DNA of 64,000 nucleotides, taken from positions 248,001 through 312,000 of the forward strand of contig NZ_JACEIB010000026.1 in NCBI RefSeq assembly GCF_013778325.1, read 5' to 3'. Below are positions 10,106 through 18,854 of this stretch, piece by piece; the stretch's first letter is position 1; the number at the start of each line of letters is the position of its first letter. The notes beneath the pieces were generated by a model. That model searched no databases. It was not told the origin of the DNA and was given only the letters and a program-made list of their open reading frames with translations. This DNA is from Sphingomonas chungangi. GTDB lineage: Bacteria; Pseudomonadota; Alphaproteobacteria; Sphingomonadales; Sphingomonadaceae. A program made the translations under genes and the position numbers.

Positions 10106-11320
10106 TCAGGCGCGGATCCGCGCAAGGCCGATCAAACGCTGCTGGACGACCGCGAAGGACGCGGCCGCATAGAGGCCGAGCGCACCGAGCCCCGGCAGGG
10201 TCTGCTGGACGAGCGCGAACGGCAGGAACAGCAGCACCAGCGCATCGGCATCGGCTACCCACAACGGTGCCGACAGACCGCCCAGCCGCCGCAATATCCA
10301 GCGTTCGCGCGCGGTAGCGACCATGACGGCGATCGTGCTCAATGCGAGCACCAGCGGCGTCGCGCCGGAATCCACGCGATGCCAGGCAAAGCCCAGTAAC
10401 CCGAGCGCCATCGCGCCTGCCCGCCCGAGTGCCAGCCGATCGTCGGGCGCGGCGGGCGAGAGCCGCAAGGCCGCGAGCAGTCGCCCCGTTGCATCGAATA
10501 GCGCTCCGATCACCAGCAGCACCAGCCCCAACAGCAACCAGCCCTTCAGCATCGCCGGCATTGCGAGCAGGGCCGCCGCGATGCCGCCCCAGCGCAGCCA
10601 GCGCGATTCGAGGTTGCGATCGAGCACCAGGCCGACGAGCAAACGTGCTGCCGGGCCGTAGAGCAGCCGCGAAGGCCAGCCCTCACCCGCGCGATCGACC
10701 GTGAAGCTCGCCTCGGTCGCGGCCCGCGCGCCCCCCTTGGAGCGCACCAGCATTGCGGGAAAGGCCTCGCCCAGCCCCGCTCCGTCCGCCATGTCGACGC
10801 GCCGCGCCGAGGCCCCTACCGCGCGGCGCAGCAATGTCGAGTGCAGGTCCCAGTCGCCCAGCATCGCCACCGTCTTGCGCAGCATGTCGCCCGTGACGAG
10901 CGCGAGCCCGGCCCAGCGCGTCGCCGCATCGATCCGCTCGAACGGACCCGGCGGCGCGCCCTCGCCCAGCGTCAGCAGTGCCGGAGCGTTTCCCGTGATC
11001 AGCCGCTCGATCGCACCGCTGCCGGCCACCGCACCGTCCGCGAAGACCAGCACGCGCTCATCGGGATGGAACCGATCGGCCGCATCCCCGGCGCTGCGCG
11101 CGACATCGACCGCGATCCCGTCGCGGCGCAGCCGGTCGATCGCGCCGGTCAGGCCGGCAGGCAGGCGTTCGACGAGCAGCACGACATGTTCGGCCCCGGC
11201 GCGTGCCGCGAGCCGGGCCTGCCGCTCGATCAGCGTGCGACCGGCGACCGGCAGCGTGCCGACCAGGCCGCTGCCATCCTCCGCATCGCGCACCGCCGCG
11301 ATCAGCGCCGCAAGCGCCAT
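10106..11320 (-). CDS. Degenerate nucleotidyltransferase/CDP-alcohol transferase-like membrane protein
   Basis: The 404-residue product has two parts. Residues 1-200 resemble a GT-A nucleotidyltransferase (GTLPVAGRTLIERQARLAARAGA), but the usual glycine-rich NTP loop is replaced by RDAEDGSG. Residues 220-404 form several TM helices placed like the transferase half of fused inositol-phosphate cytidylyltransferase/di-inositol-phosphate synthases. The expected Asp-Gly-x-x-Ala-Arg signature is not there; the equivalent position reads FDATGRLLAAL. It may be an inactive relative or a diverged enzyme. The start at 11320 gives a sensible N terminus. It is divergent from the coiled-coil protein gene. 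This is family resemblance by eye only. Confidence 0.55.
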   Translation of the reverse strand: MALAALIAAVRDAEDGSGLVGTLPVAGRTLIERQARLAARAGAEHVVLLVERLPAGLTGAIDRLRRDGIAVDVARSAGDAADRFHPDERVLVFADGAVAGSGAIERLITGNAPALLTLGEGAPPGPFERIDAATRWAGLALVTGDMLRKTVAMLGDWDLHSTLLRRAVGASARRVDMADGAGLGEAFPAMLVRSKGGARAATEASFTVDRAGEGWPSRLLYGPAARLLVGLVLDRNLESRWLRWGGIAAALLAMPAMLKGWLLLGLVLLVIGALFDATGRLLAALRLSPAAPDDRLALGRAGAMALGLLGFAWHRVDSGATPLVLALSTIAVMVATARERWILRRLGGLSAPLWVADADALVLLFLPFALVQQTLPGLGALGLYAAASFAVVQQRLIGLARIRA

Positions 11321-11468
11321 GTCGTTTCCTGAACCCGCATCATGACCGGATAGCTTGGGCGGGCGCCCGGCGCCAGTCGTTCCGGGTGTTCTTCGATTCA
11401 CCGCTTCGCTACACGGTTCGGCTCTCGGCCCGCTTCCGTTCCGCGCACTTGGGTGTAAAGTCCCGGTC

Positions 11469-13727
11469 ATGAACCAGGGGGCCTATTGGGCGGGATCGCC
11501 GCTGTCGCAGAGCAATGAACCGGGAACCGTGCGCGCCGTGGAGCCGCAGCAACCCCAACCACAATTGGGAATCGCCTTGACCGACCTCGACGACGAGCCG
11601 CTGGCTCCCCCGCCCGTCTCGACGGGCGAGAAGCTGGTGCTGGGCGGGCTCGGCCTCGTCGCCTTCCTGTGGATCGCCGCGATGATCGGCATGGCGATGA
11701 GCGCGTTCGGGGAGCGCACGCTCGATCCGGTCGATGCGATCAAGGGAATCAGCATGGCCTGCGGACCGCTGGCGCTGATCGTAGCCGTGCTGATCCTGTG
11801 GCAGCGCAACTCCGCGCGCGAGGCGCAGCGCTTCGCAGACGTAGCGCGCAACGTGCGGATGGAGAGCCTTGCGCTCGACGCCGTACTCGGTCTCGCCTCA
11901 CGCCGGCTGGCCGAGGACCGCGTCGCGGTGGCCGACCAGGCCGACAAGCTGCTGCTGCTCGCCGACCAGACCGCGCTCAAGCTGCGCGAGGCGACCGACG
12001 ACATCGCCCGCGAGATCGCAGAACTCGGCCGCCGCACCAAGGACCTGGATGCCGCCGCCGGCACCGCGCGCGTGGACATGGGCGTGCTGCTGGCCGATCT
12101 GCCCCGCGCGGAGGAGCAAACGCGATTGCTCGCCGAGACGATCCGTTCGACCGGCGTCGGCGCACACGAGCAGGCCGCCGCGCTCGACGCCGTGCTGGCC
12201 GGCATCTCGTCGCGTGCCAAGGATGCCGAGGAAAGCGCCGCAGGCGCTGCCAACCGCCTCTCTGGCCAACTCTCGCACATCGGCGGCGCCAGCGAGATCG
12301 CCGCGCGCGCGATCGAGGACGCCTCGCAGCGGATGACCGCGTCGGTCGATGGCGTGCTCGGGCGCGCCACCGAGGCTGTCGAGCGCACGCGCCAGGGCAT
12401 TATCGCGCAGGGCGAGGCGATCGGCACGATGATCGATCGCGCGCAGGCCTCGTCCGAGGCCGCCGCCAAGCAGGCTGCCGACGCGCTCGAGCGGCAGGAT
12501 GGCCTCGGCAGCCAGATGATCGAGCGGCTGCAGCGCGGCCTCGCCAATGTCGAGGCGCGCTTCACCGAGCTGGACGAGACGGGCCGCGCCCGCACCGAGA
12601 AACTGGGCCAGGCGCTGGGTACGCTCGGCGGCCATGTCGAGCGGGTGATGGCCTCGCTCAACGACGGCGGCACCGCGGCGACCACCTTCATCAACCGCGC
12701 CGAGACGCTGCGCGGCGCGATCAACGCCTGCCTCGCCGAACTGGGCGAATCGCTCCCCGCCGCGCTTTCCGAACTGGAGGCGCAGGCCGGACGCAGCCGC
12801 GAGCTGATCGCGAGCGCCGGGCCGGAGGCGGAGAAGCTCAATGCCGCTGCCAGGGAGGCGTCCAACGCCCTCGATGCCGCCCGCACCGCGCTGGAGGAAC
12901 GGCGCGCCGCGATCGACACGCTGGCAGATGCGATCGACTTGCGCCTTACCGCCGCGCATGAAGGAACGACATCGTTGGGGGACGCGATCCGGGACGTCGA
13001 TGCCGAATCCGCCAAGCTCGCCGACAGCACGTCTCCGCAGCTGGTCGACGCGTTGATCCGCGTGCGCGAGACCGCGACACAGGCTGCGGAACGCGCCCGC
13101 GAGGCGCTCGGCACGATCATCCCGCGCAGTGCGGAGGCGCTCGGCGATGCCGGCCGCGAGGCGCTGGAGAAGGCCGTCGAGGGGCAGGTGGAGAGCCAGA
13201 TCGAGCGGGTCCGCACCGTCTCGCAGACCGCGATCGAGGCGACGCAGGCCGCCGCCGCCCGGCTGGAAGAACAGCTCGCCCGCATCGCCGAGACGAGTGC
13301 CTCCGTCGACCAGCAGATCGCAGAGGGCAAGGAATCGGTCGAAAGCTACGATCGCGACAATTTCTCGCGTCGCGTCGCGCTGCTGATCGATTCGTTGAAC
13401 TCGACCTCGATCGACGTGACCAAGCTGCTTTCCAACGAGACCAGCGACAGCAGCTGGGCTTCCTACCTCAAGGGCGATCGCGGCGTGTTCACGCGCCGCG
13501 CGGTACGCCTGATCGACAATGGCGAGGCGCGCGAGATCGCCAAGCATTACGAGGAAGAGCCCGAATTCCGCGAGCAGGTGAACCGCTACGTCCACGATTT
13601 CGAGACGTTGCTCCGCCCGATCCTTTCGACCCGCGACGGATCGACGCTGGCGGTGATCCTGCTGTCCTCGGACATGGGCAAGCTGTACGTCGCGCTGGCC
13701 CAGGCGATCGAGCGGCTGCGGGCCTGA
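11469..13727 (+). CDS. Two-TM, long coiled-coil membrane protein
   Basis: The 752-residue product has a proline- and Gln-rich N terminus, two TM helices (about residues 57-80 and 94-111), then over 550 residues of Ala/Glu/Arg-rich heptad-like helix with many Glu-Arg patterns, and a short globular C terminus (about 680-752). The start follows from the divergent neighbour and the TM position. The layout resembles Caulobacter TipN, a polar marker with two N-terminal TM segments and a long coiled coil. It also resembles chemoreceptor-like helices, but no conserved signalling tip is visible. Homology to TipN is not shown. Confidence 0.6.
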   Translation: MNQGAYWAGSPLSQSNEPGTVRAVEPQQPQPQLGIALTDLDDEPLAPPPVSTGEKLVLGGLGLVAFLWIAAMIGMAMSAFGERTLDPVDAIKGISMACGPLALIVAVLILWQRNSAREAQRFADVARNVRMESLALDAVLGLASRRLAEDRVAVADQADKLLLLADQTALKLREATDDIAREIAELGRRTKDLDAAAGTARVDMGVLLADLPRAEEQTRLLAETIRSTGVGAHEQAAALDAVLAGISSRAKDAEESAAGAANRLSGQLSHIGGASEIAARAIEDASQRMTASVDGVLGRATEAVERTRQGIIAQGEAIGTMIDRAQASSEAAAKQAADALERQDGLGSQMIERLQRGLANVEARFTELDETGRARTEKLGQALGTLGGHVERVMASLNDGGTAATTFINRAETLRGAINACLAELGESLPAALSELEAQAGRSRELIASAGPEAEKLNAAAREASNALDAARTALEERRAAIDTLADAIDLRLTAAHEGTTSLGDAIRDVDAESAKLADSTSPQLVDALIRVRETATQAAERAREALGTIIPRSAEALGDAGREALEKAVEGQVESQIERVRTVSQTAIEATQAAAARLEEQLARIAETSASVDQQIAEGKESVESYDRDNFSRRVALLIDSLNSTSIDVTKLLSNETSDSSWASYLKGDRGVFTRRAVRLIDNGEAREIAKHYEEEPEFREQVNRYVHDFETLLRPILSTRDGSTLAVILLSSDMGKLYVALAQAIERLRA

Positions 13728-13737
13728 TCCCTTATCT

Positions 13738-13819
13738 CCGTTCGTCCTGAGCGAAGTTGAAGGACGTGCTGCAAGCGATGTCGCTGGGGCACGCACTTCG
13801 ACAGGCTCAGTGCGAACGG
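13738..13819. repeat. Palindromic intergenic repeat, family R1 (copy a)
   Basis: An 82-base element begins CCGTTCG and ends CGAACGG. Its halves are imperfect inverted repeats built on CTGAGC/GTCGAAG and CTTCGACAGGCTCAG. It starts 11 bases after the stop of the coiled-coil gene. Confidence 0.85.
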
Positions 13820-13844
13820 TGTGAGATGGCGTTCGGGAAAGGCC

Positions 13845-14117
13845 TCACGGCATCCGGTTGAGCGCGTTGTCCGGAATGTCGACGTTGAGCGCGCCGGTCC
13901 GGTAAATGCCGTAGAAGCCCGCCGTCAGGATCACCGCCGCGATCGTCGTGCGGATCACGATCGACCACGGGCGGAAGACGTGCGGCGCGCTCTCGGCATG
14001 GCCGATCTCAGGTTTCTCCCCGGCTTCCTCGGCCGTCCCTGCGCTGAACGGCAACACCGCGAACAGCGACAGGAACCAGAACAGGAAGAAGATCGCGAGG
14101 ATCGAGAACCAGCGCAT
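13845..14117 (-). CDS. DUF1467 family membrane protein
   Basis: The 90-residue product has two hydrophobic segments, about residues 1-24 and 52-70, with a short charged loop, and fits the DUF1467 family of small alphaproteobacterial membrane proteins. Function unknown. It lies six bases downstream of rnj on the same strand, as in other alphaproteobacterial nuo-birA-coaX-rnj clusters, which supports the assignment. Confidence 0.8.
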   Translation of the reverse strand: MRWFSILAIFFLFWFLSLFAVLPFSAGTAEEAGEKPEIGHAESAPHVFRPWSIVIRTTIAAVILTAGFYGIYRTGALNVDIPDNALNRMP

Positions 14118-14123
14118 GCCGGC

Positions 14124-15764
14124 CTACACCCGCACCAGCATCACATCGACGACCGGCTTCTTGCCTGTCCACTGGGTCGCGCGCCTCCGCACCGCAAGCC
14201 GCACCGTCTCGCGCAGCTTGGCCTCGTCGCGCGGCGCGCCCTCCAGCGCATCGAGCACCGCCTCGGCGGTCTCCTCGAGGAAGTCCTCGCGGTCCTCTTC
14301 GACCGGAATACCCTGTAGCGCGACCTGCGGCCGCCCCTTCGCGCGATTGCCCTTGTCGAGCGCAACCGCCACGGACACCAGCCCGTTGGCGGCGATCTTG
14401 CGACGATCGTTCATCGTCGTGCCGTTCGCTGCTAGGATCACGTCGCCGTCGAGCACCAGCCGTCCGGTCCGCTCGCGGCCGACGATCTTAGGCCCCTCGG
14501 GCGCCAGGCGCACCATGTCGCCGTTCGACTGGACCAGCGTGCGCGGCACGCCGATGGAGGCTGCGAAGCGGGCATGCTCGGCCATGTGACGGCGCTCGCC
14601 ATGCACGGGGATGACGATCTCGGGCTTGAGCCAGCCGTAGAGCTGCTCGATCTCCGGCCGCCCCGGGTGGCCCGAGACGTGGATGTGCGCCTGCCGCTCG
14701 GTCACCATGCGGATGTTGCGGCCGGCCAGCGCATTCTGGACGATGCCGATCGCCTCCTCGTTGCCGGGGATCTGCTTGGACGAGAACAGCACCGTGTCGC
14801 CCTCTGTCAGTTTCAATTTGTGGCTGTCATGCGCGATGCGGCTGAGCGCGGCACGCGCCTCGCCCTGCCCGCCGGTGGCGATGATCATCAGCTCCTTGGG
14901 CGGCAGCCGCATCGCCGCATCGAAGTCGACGGTCGGCGGAAAATCGAGCAGGTAACCGGCCGCCTTGGCGATGCGAATGATGCGGTCGAGCGAGCGGCCC
15001 GCAACGCAGACCTGCCGCCCGGTCGCGACCGCCACCTGCCCCAGCGTCTGCAGCCGCGCGGCGTTGGAGGCGAAGGTGGTGATCAGCACGCGCCGGTCGG
15101 CCTCGCCGACGAAGCGCTCGAGATCGGCCTTCACGCTCGATTCCGAGCCGGAAGGCTGCTCGTTGAACACGTTGGTGCTGTCGCCGAGCAGCGCCAGCAG
15201 GCCGTCCTTGCCGATCTTCTTCAACGCGTCGGCGCTGGCCGGCTCGCCGATCACCGGCTTGTCGTCCAGCTTCCAGTCGCCGGTGTGGAAGATCTTGCCG
15301 AACGGCGTCCCGATCAGCAGCGCGTTCATTTCCGGGATGGAGTGCGCCAGCGGCACCCACTCAACGGTGAAATCGCCTAGCTTCAGCGTCTCGCCGACCT
15401 TGACGATCTTTACCTTCACGCGATCGGCCAGCCCCTCTTCGGAAAGCTTCTCGCGTATCAGCCCGGCGGTGAAGGCGGTGGCGTAGATCGGCACGCCGAG
15501 ATCCAGCGCCAGATAGGGGATGGCGCCGATATGGTCCTCATGCCCGTGCGTGATGACGAGGCCGAGCAGATCGTCGGCGCGCTCCTCGATGAAGGCAAGG
15601 TCGGGCAGCACCACGTCGATGCCGGGATAGTTCGCGTCGGCGAAGCTCACGCCGAGATCGGCCATGATCCACTTGCCGCGGCAGCCGTAGAGATTGACGT
15701 TCATGCCGATCTCCCCCGAGCCGCCGAGGGCCAGGAAAAGGAGCTCGTCTCCGGGTTTGGTCAA
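14124..15764 (-). CDS. rnj: Ribonuclease J
   Basis: RNase J is a metallo-beta-lactamase-fold enzyme with endonuclease and 5'-3' exonuclease activity in RNA decay and rRNA maturation. The 546-residue protein has the zinc motif HGHEDHIG at residues 73-80, the beta-CASP region and a C-terminal domain. The start codon is TTG at 15764. AAGGA lies seven bases upstream, inside the end of coaX, and the N terminus MTKPGDELLFLALGGSGEIG fits the family. It is tightly packed behind coaX. Confidence 0.95.
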   Translation of the reverse strand: MTKPGDELLFLALGGSGEIGMNVNLYGCRGKWIMADLGVSFADANYPGIDVVLPDLAFIEERADDLLGLVITHGHEDHIGAIPYLALDLGVPIYATAFTAGLIREKLSEEGLADRVKVKIVKVGETLKLGDFTVEWVPLAHSIPEMNALLIGTPFGKIFHTGDWKLDDKPVIGEPASADALKKIGKDGLLALLGDSTNVFNEQPSGSESSVKADLERFVGEADRRVLITTFASNAARLQTLGQVAVATGRQVCVAGRSLDRIIRIAKAAGYLLDFPPTVDFDAAMRLPPKELMIIATGGQGEARAALSRIAHDSHKLKLTEGDTVLFSSKQIPGNEEAIGIVQNALAGRNIRMVTERQAHIHVSGHPGRPEIEQLYGWLKPEIVIPVHGERRHMAEHARFAASIGVPRTLVQSNGDMVRLAPEGPKIVGRERTGRLVLDGDVILAANGTTMNDRRKIAANGLVSVAVALDKGNRAKGRPQVALQGIPVEEDREDFLEETAEAVLDALEGAPRDEAKLRETVRLAVRRRATQWTGKKPVVDVMLVRV

Positions 15765-15768
15765 ATTC

Positions 15769-16557
15769 TTATCCTTGTTGGGGTTCGGCCCAGCGGCGGT
15801 ACATCATCGCGAGGCCGTTGATAGTGAGGTCGGGTTCGACCTGATCGAACACCGAACTATGCTCGTCGAACAGGGTTGCAAGGCCGCCGGTGGAAATTAC
15901 CTTGGTCGGGCGGCCGATCTCGGCCTTGATGCGGGCGACGAGGCCCTCGATCATGCCGATATAGCCCCAGTAGATGCCGCTCAGCATCGCATCCTGGGTG
16001 TTGCGGCCGATGACGTTTTCCTTGTCCGGTATCTCGATCGCGATGCGCGGCAGCCGCGCGGCGGCGGCGAACAGGGCGTCGAGCGACAGGTTGATGCCCG
16101 GCGCGATCACGCCGCCTTTGTAGGCGCCCGAATAGTCGACGATGTCGAAGGTGGTCGCCGTGCCGAAGTCGATCACGCAGAGGTCGCCCTCGTGCAACGC
16201 ATGGGCGGCGATGGCGTTGACGACGCGGTCGGCGCCCACCGCCTGCGGCTCGTCGAGATCGATCGGAATGCCCCATTCCACCGGCGCGCGGCCGGCGATC
16301 AGCGGGGTCACGCCAAAATATTTGTCCGCCAGCACCTCCAGATTGTGGAGGGCGCGTGGCACCACCGTGCAGATGATGACAGCGCTCACCTGGGTGCGGT
16401 GATAGCCCTCCATCTCGATCAGCTGGTTGAGCCAGACGGCATATTCGTCGGCCGTGCGGCGCGGATCGGTGGCGATGCGCCAGCGCGTCTTGATCTCCGT
16501 GCCTTCGACGAGCGCGAAGACGACATTGGTGTTCCCGGCGTCGATCGCAAGCAGCAT
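15769..16557 (-). CDS. coaX: Type III pantothenate kinase
   Basis: CoaX phosphorylates pantothenate, the first step of coenzyme A synthesis. The 262-residue protein begins [19 protein letters not shown] with the N-terminal phosphate-binding DxGNT motif, and shows GADRVVNA and [11 protein letters not shown] further on. The length is typical of type III enzymes. It sits four bases after birA and four before rnj. Confidence 0.95.
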   Translation of the reverse strand: MLLAIDAGNTNVVFALVEGTEIKTRWRIATDPRRTADEYAVWLNQLIEMEGYHRTQVSAVIICTVVPRALHNLEVLADKYFGVTPLIAGRAPVEWGIPIDLDEPQAVGADRVVNAIAAHALHEGDLCVIDFGTATTFDIVDYSGAYKGGVIAPGINLSLDALFAAAARLPRIAIEIPDKENVIGRNTQDAMLSGIYWGYIGMIEGLVARIKAEIGRPTKVISTGGLATLFDEHSSVFDQVEPDLTINGLAMMYRRWAEPQQG

Positions 16558-16561
16558 CGGT

Positions 16562-17272
16562 TCAATCCCGGATCAGGAAGACGTCGGCGGCGTGAATGAC
16601 ATGCACTTGGCCATCCGCCAAGCGCAGCCTGAGCGCGCCCATCGCATCGAGGCCGTCGAACAGGCCTTCGAGGCTGCTGCCGTCGGGCAGGCGCGCGGTG
16701 AGCGCGGTGCCGATCGGGTGGGCCTTTTCGAGCCAGCGGGCGCGGATGGGGGCAAGGCCCTCGGCGCGCCAGCGGTAGAGCCAGCGGGCGAAGCTTTCGG
16801 CGAGCGCGGTGATGAAGGCATCCGGATCGGGCGCGTGGCCGAGGGCGGCGGCAAGGCTTGTGGCGGGCCGATCGATGTCTTCGGGATGATGCGCGAGGTT
16901 CACGCCTATACCGACCACGACCGCGCCATCGGCACGCTCAAGCAGGATACCGGATAGTTTTGCGCCATCGACCAGCAGGTCGTTGGGCCATTTGATCTGC
17001 GCGGTGGCGCCGAACGCTTCGACGGCTTCGGCCACCGCCACCGCCGCGACGAGCGCGAGACTCGGTGCCGGTGGATCGTGCGGCTGGAGGCGGACCAGCA
17101 CGCTCGCATAGAGGTTGCCCGGCGGCGAGACCCATGTGCGGCCCTGCCGCCCGCGCCCCCCACGCTGCTGCTCGGCGCGGACCCACACGCCCTCCGGTGC
17201 GCCCGCCTGCGCGAGCGCCAACACCTCGTCGTTGGTGGAAAGCGTGTCGCGGATGGTGCGGATGTCGGTCAT
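16562..17272 (-). CDS. birA: Biotin--[acetyl-CoA-carboxylase] ligase
   Basis: This enzyme activates biotin as biotinyl-AMP and attaches it to carboxylase carrier domains. The 236-residue protein begins at the ATG giving [21 protein letters not shown]. It shows the biotin-binding [29 protein letters not shown] and GIGVNL. There is no N-terminal helix-turn-helix, so it is a monofunctional ligase, not a repressor. A palindromic repeat separates it from nuoN. Confidence 0.93.
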   Translation of the reverse strand: MTDIRTIRDTLSTNDEVLALAQAGAPEGVWVRAEQQRGGRGRQGRTWVSPPGNLYASVLVRLQPHDPPAPSLALVAAVAVAEAVEAFGATAQIKWPNDLLVDGAKLSGILLERADGAVVVGIGVNLAHHPEDIDRPATSLAAALGHAPDPDAFITALAESFARWLYRWRAEGLAPIRARWLEKAHPIGTALTARLPDGSSLEGLFDGLDAMGALRLRLADGQVHVIHAADVFLIRD

Positions 17273-17287
17273 GACCCGCCCCATAAC

Positions 17288-17378
17288 CCGTTCGCACTGA
17301 GCTTGTCGAAGTGCTGCCCTTCTTCTTCGATCGCAAGAAAAAGTAAGGGCAGGGCTTCGACAGGCTCAGCCGGAACGG
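17288..17378. repeat. Palindromic intergenic repeat, family R1 (copy b)
   Basis: A 91-base element with near-perfect arms: CCGTTCGCACTGAGCTTGTC at the left and GACAGGCTCAGCCGGAACGG at the right, plus inner arms CTGCCCTT and AAGGGCAG. It lies 16 bases after the nuoN stop and just upstream of birA, where it may end or attenuate nuo transcripts. Confidence 0.88.
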
Positions 17379-17393
17379 TGGGAATGCGGTGCG

Positions 17394-18851
17394 TCAGAAC
17401 AGCGATTTCGCCGCCGCGTTGGTGCCGAGCTCGATCGCCGGGATCAGCAGATAGCCGAGCGGCGACACGAACAAAGCGGCGATCGCGATCAGCACGCCTT
17501 CGATCAGCGAGCGCGAGGGCGCCAGCTCCACGGCCGGCTCGTCGAAATAGATCGTCTTGACGATCTTGAGGTAATAGAAGGCGCCGATCACCGAAGTAGC
17601 GATGCCGATCAGCGCCAGCGGCCAGAAGCCGGCGGCGACGAGGGCGGAGAACACCTCCCACTTCCCCCAGAAACCGAAGAGCGGCGGGATGCCGGCAAGG
17701 CTGAACATGAAGATCGCGAACGCCGCCGCGAGCCCCGGGCGCGTGCGCGACAGGCCGGCGAGCGAGGCGATCTGCTCGGTCGGAAGCCCATCCTTGGTCC
17801 GCATCTGGAGGACGCAGATCAGCGAGCCGAGGGTCATCGCTATATAGATGGTCAGGTAGAAGAGTACCGAGGAAGCGCCCTCCGCCGTGCCCGGCACGAG
17901 GCCGAACAGGATGAAGCCGACATTGTTGATCGACGAGTAAGCGAGCAGGCGCTTGATGTTGGTCTGGCCGATCGCCGCGACGCCGCCGAGGATGGTCGAG
18001 GCCAGCGCGCAGAAGATCACGATCTGCTGCCAGTCGTGCGTCGCCGGCCCCATCGCCGAAATGGCGACGCGGGTGGTCAGCGCCATCGCCGCGACCTTGG
18101 GGGCCGAGGCGAAGAAGGCCGTCACCGGCGTCGGCGCGCCTTCGTAAACGTCGGGCGTCCACATGTGGAAGGGCACGGCGGCGATCTTGAAGGCGAGGCC
18201 GGCCAGCACGAAGACGAGGCCGAAAAGCAGGCCGTAATAGGCCGGATCGCCGTGCGTCGTGCCGTGGAAAGCCTGCGCGACCGTGGCGAAGCCGGTGCCG
18301 CCGGAGAAGCCGTAGAGCAGCGAGATGCCGTAGAGCAGGATGCCCGAGGCCAGAGCGCCCAGCACGAAATACTTCAGGCCCGATTCCGCCGAGCGGCTGT
18401 CCCGGCGCAGGAAGCTCGCCAGCACGTAGGAGGCGAGGCTGTTGAGCTCGAGGCCCACGTACAGCGTCAGCAGGTCGGCGGCCGAGACCATCATACCCAT
18501 GCCGACGGCGGCGAGCAGGATCAGCACGCTATATTCGGCGCGTAGCGGCTCGTTGTCGGTCTCGAAGAAGCCCGGCGCGATCAGGATGGCGACCGCGGAC
18601 GAGACATAGATCAGCAGCTTGGCGAAGCCGGCGAAGGTATCGGCATGGAAGGCGCCGGCATAGCCGACCGCGCCCGAGGTCGGCGCGCCGATCAGGGCGA
18701 CGGCCGCCGCCGCCAGCAGCGCCACGCTCACGTAGCCGATCACGCGCGCGCTCTTGTCGCCCGCCCAGGCCACCACCAGCATCAGCACGATCGCGCCGGC
18801 CGAGAGGATTTCCTCGGGCAAAGAGAGCGCGAAGGACGAAACGTAATCCAT
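17394..18851 (-). CDS. nuoN: NADH-quinone oxidoreductase subunit N
   Basis: NuoN is one of three antiporter-like subunits of the complex I membrane arm. The 485-residue protein is almost entirely hydrophobic, with about 14 TM helices, a conserved Glu in LYVGLELNSLASYVL (TM5 region) and Lys in RLLAYSSINNVGF. It is the last nuo gene, three bases after nuoM. Confidence 0.96.
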   Translation of the reverse strand: MDYVSSFALSLPEEILSAGAIVLMLVVAWAGDKSARVIGYVSVALLAAAAVALIGAPTSGAVGYAGAFHADTFAGFAKLLIYVSSAVAILIAPGFFETDNEPLRAEYSVLILLAAVGMGMMVSAADLLTLYVGLELNSLASYVLASFLRRDSRSAESGLKYFVLGALASGILLYGISLLYGFSGGTGFATVAQAFHGTTHGDPAYYGLLFGLVFVLAGLAFKIAAVPFHMWTPDVYEGAPTPVTAFFASAPKVAAMALTTRVAISAMGPATHDWQQIVIFCALASTILGGVAAIGQTNIKRLLAYSSINNVGFILFGLVPGTAEGASSVLFYLTIYIAMTLGSLICVLQMRTKDGLPTEQIASLAGLSRTRPGLAAAFAIFMFSLAGIPPLFGFWGKWEVFSALVAAGFWPLALIGIATSVIGAFYYLKIVKTIYFDEPAVELAPSRSLIEGVLIAIAALFVSPLGYLLIPAIELGTNAAAKSLF

Positions 18852-18854
18852 GTC

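Noticed and set aside
11483-13796. Two long minus-strand frames opposite the coiled-coil gene
   Set aside because: One is Ser/Ala/Arg-rich, the other Arg/Gly/Leu-rich, both as expected from the complement of coiled-coil codons. The plus strand gives coherent TM and heptad structure.
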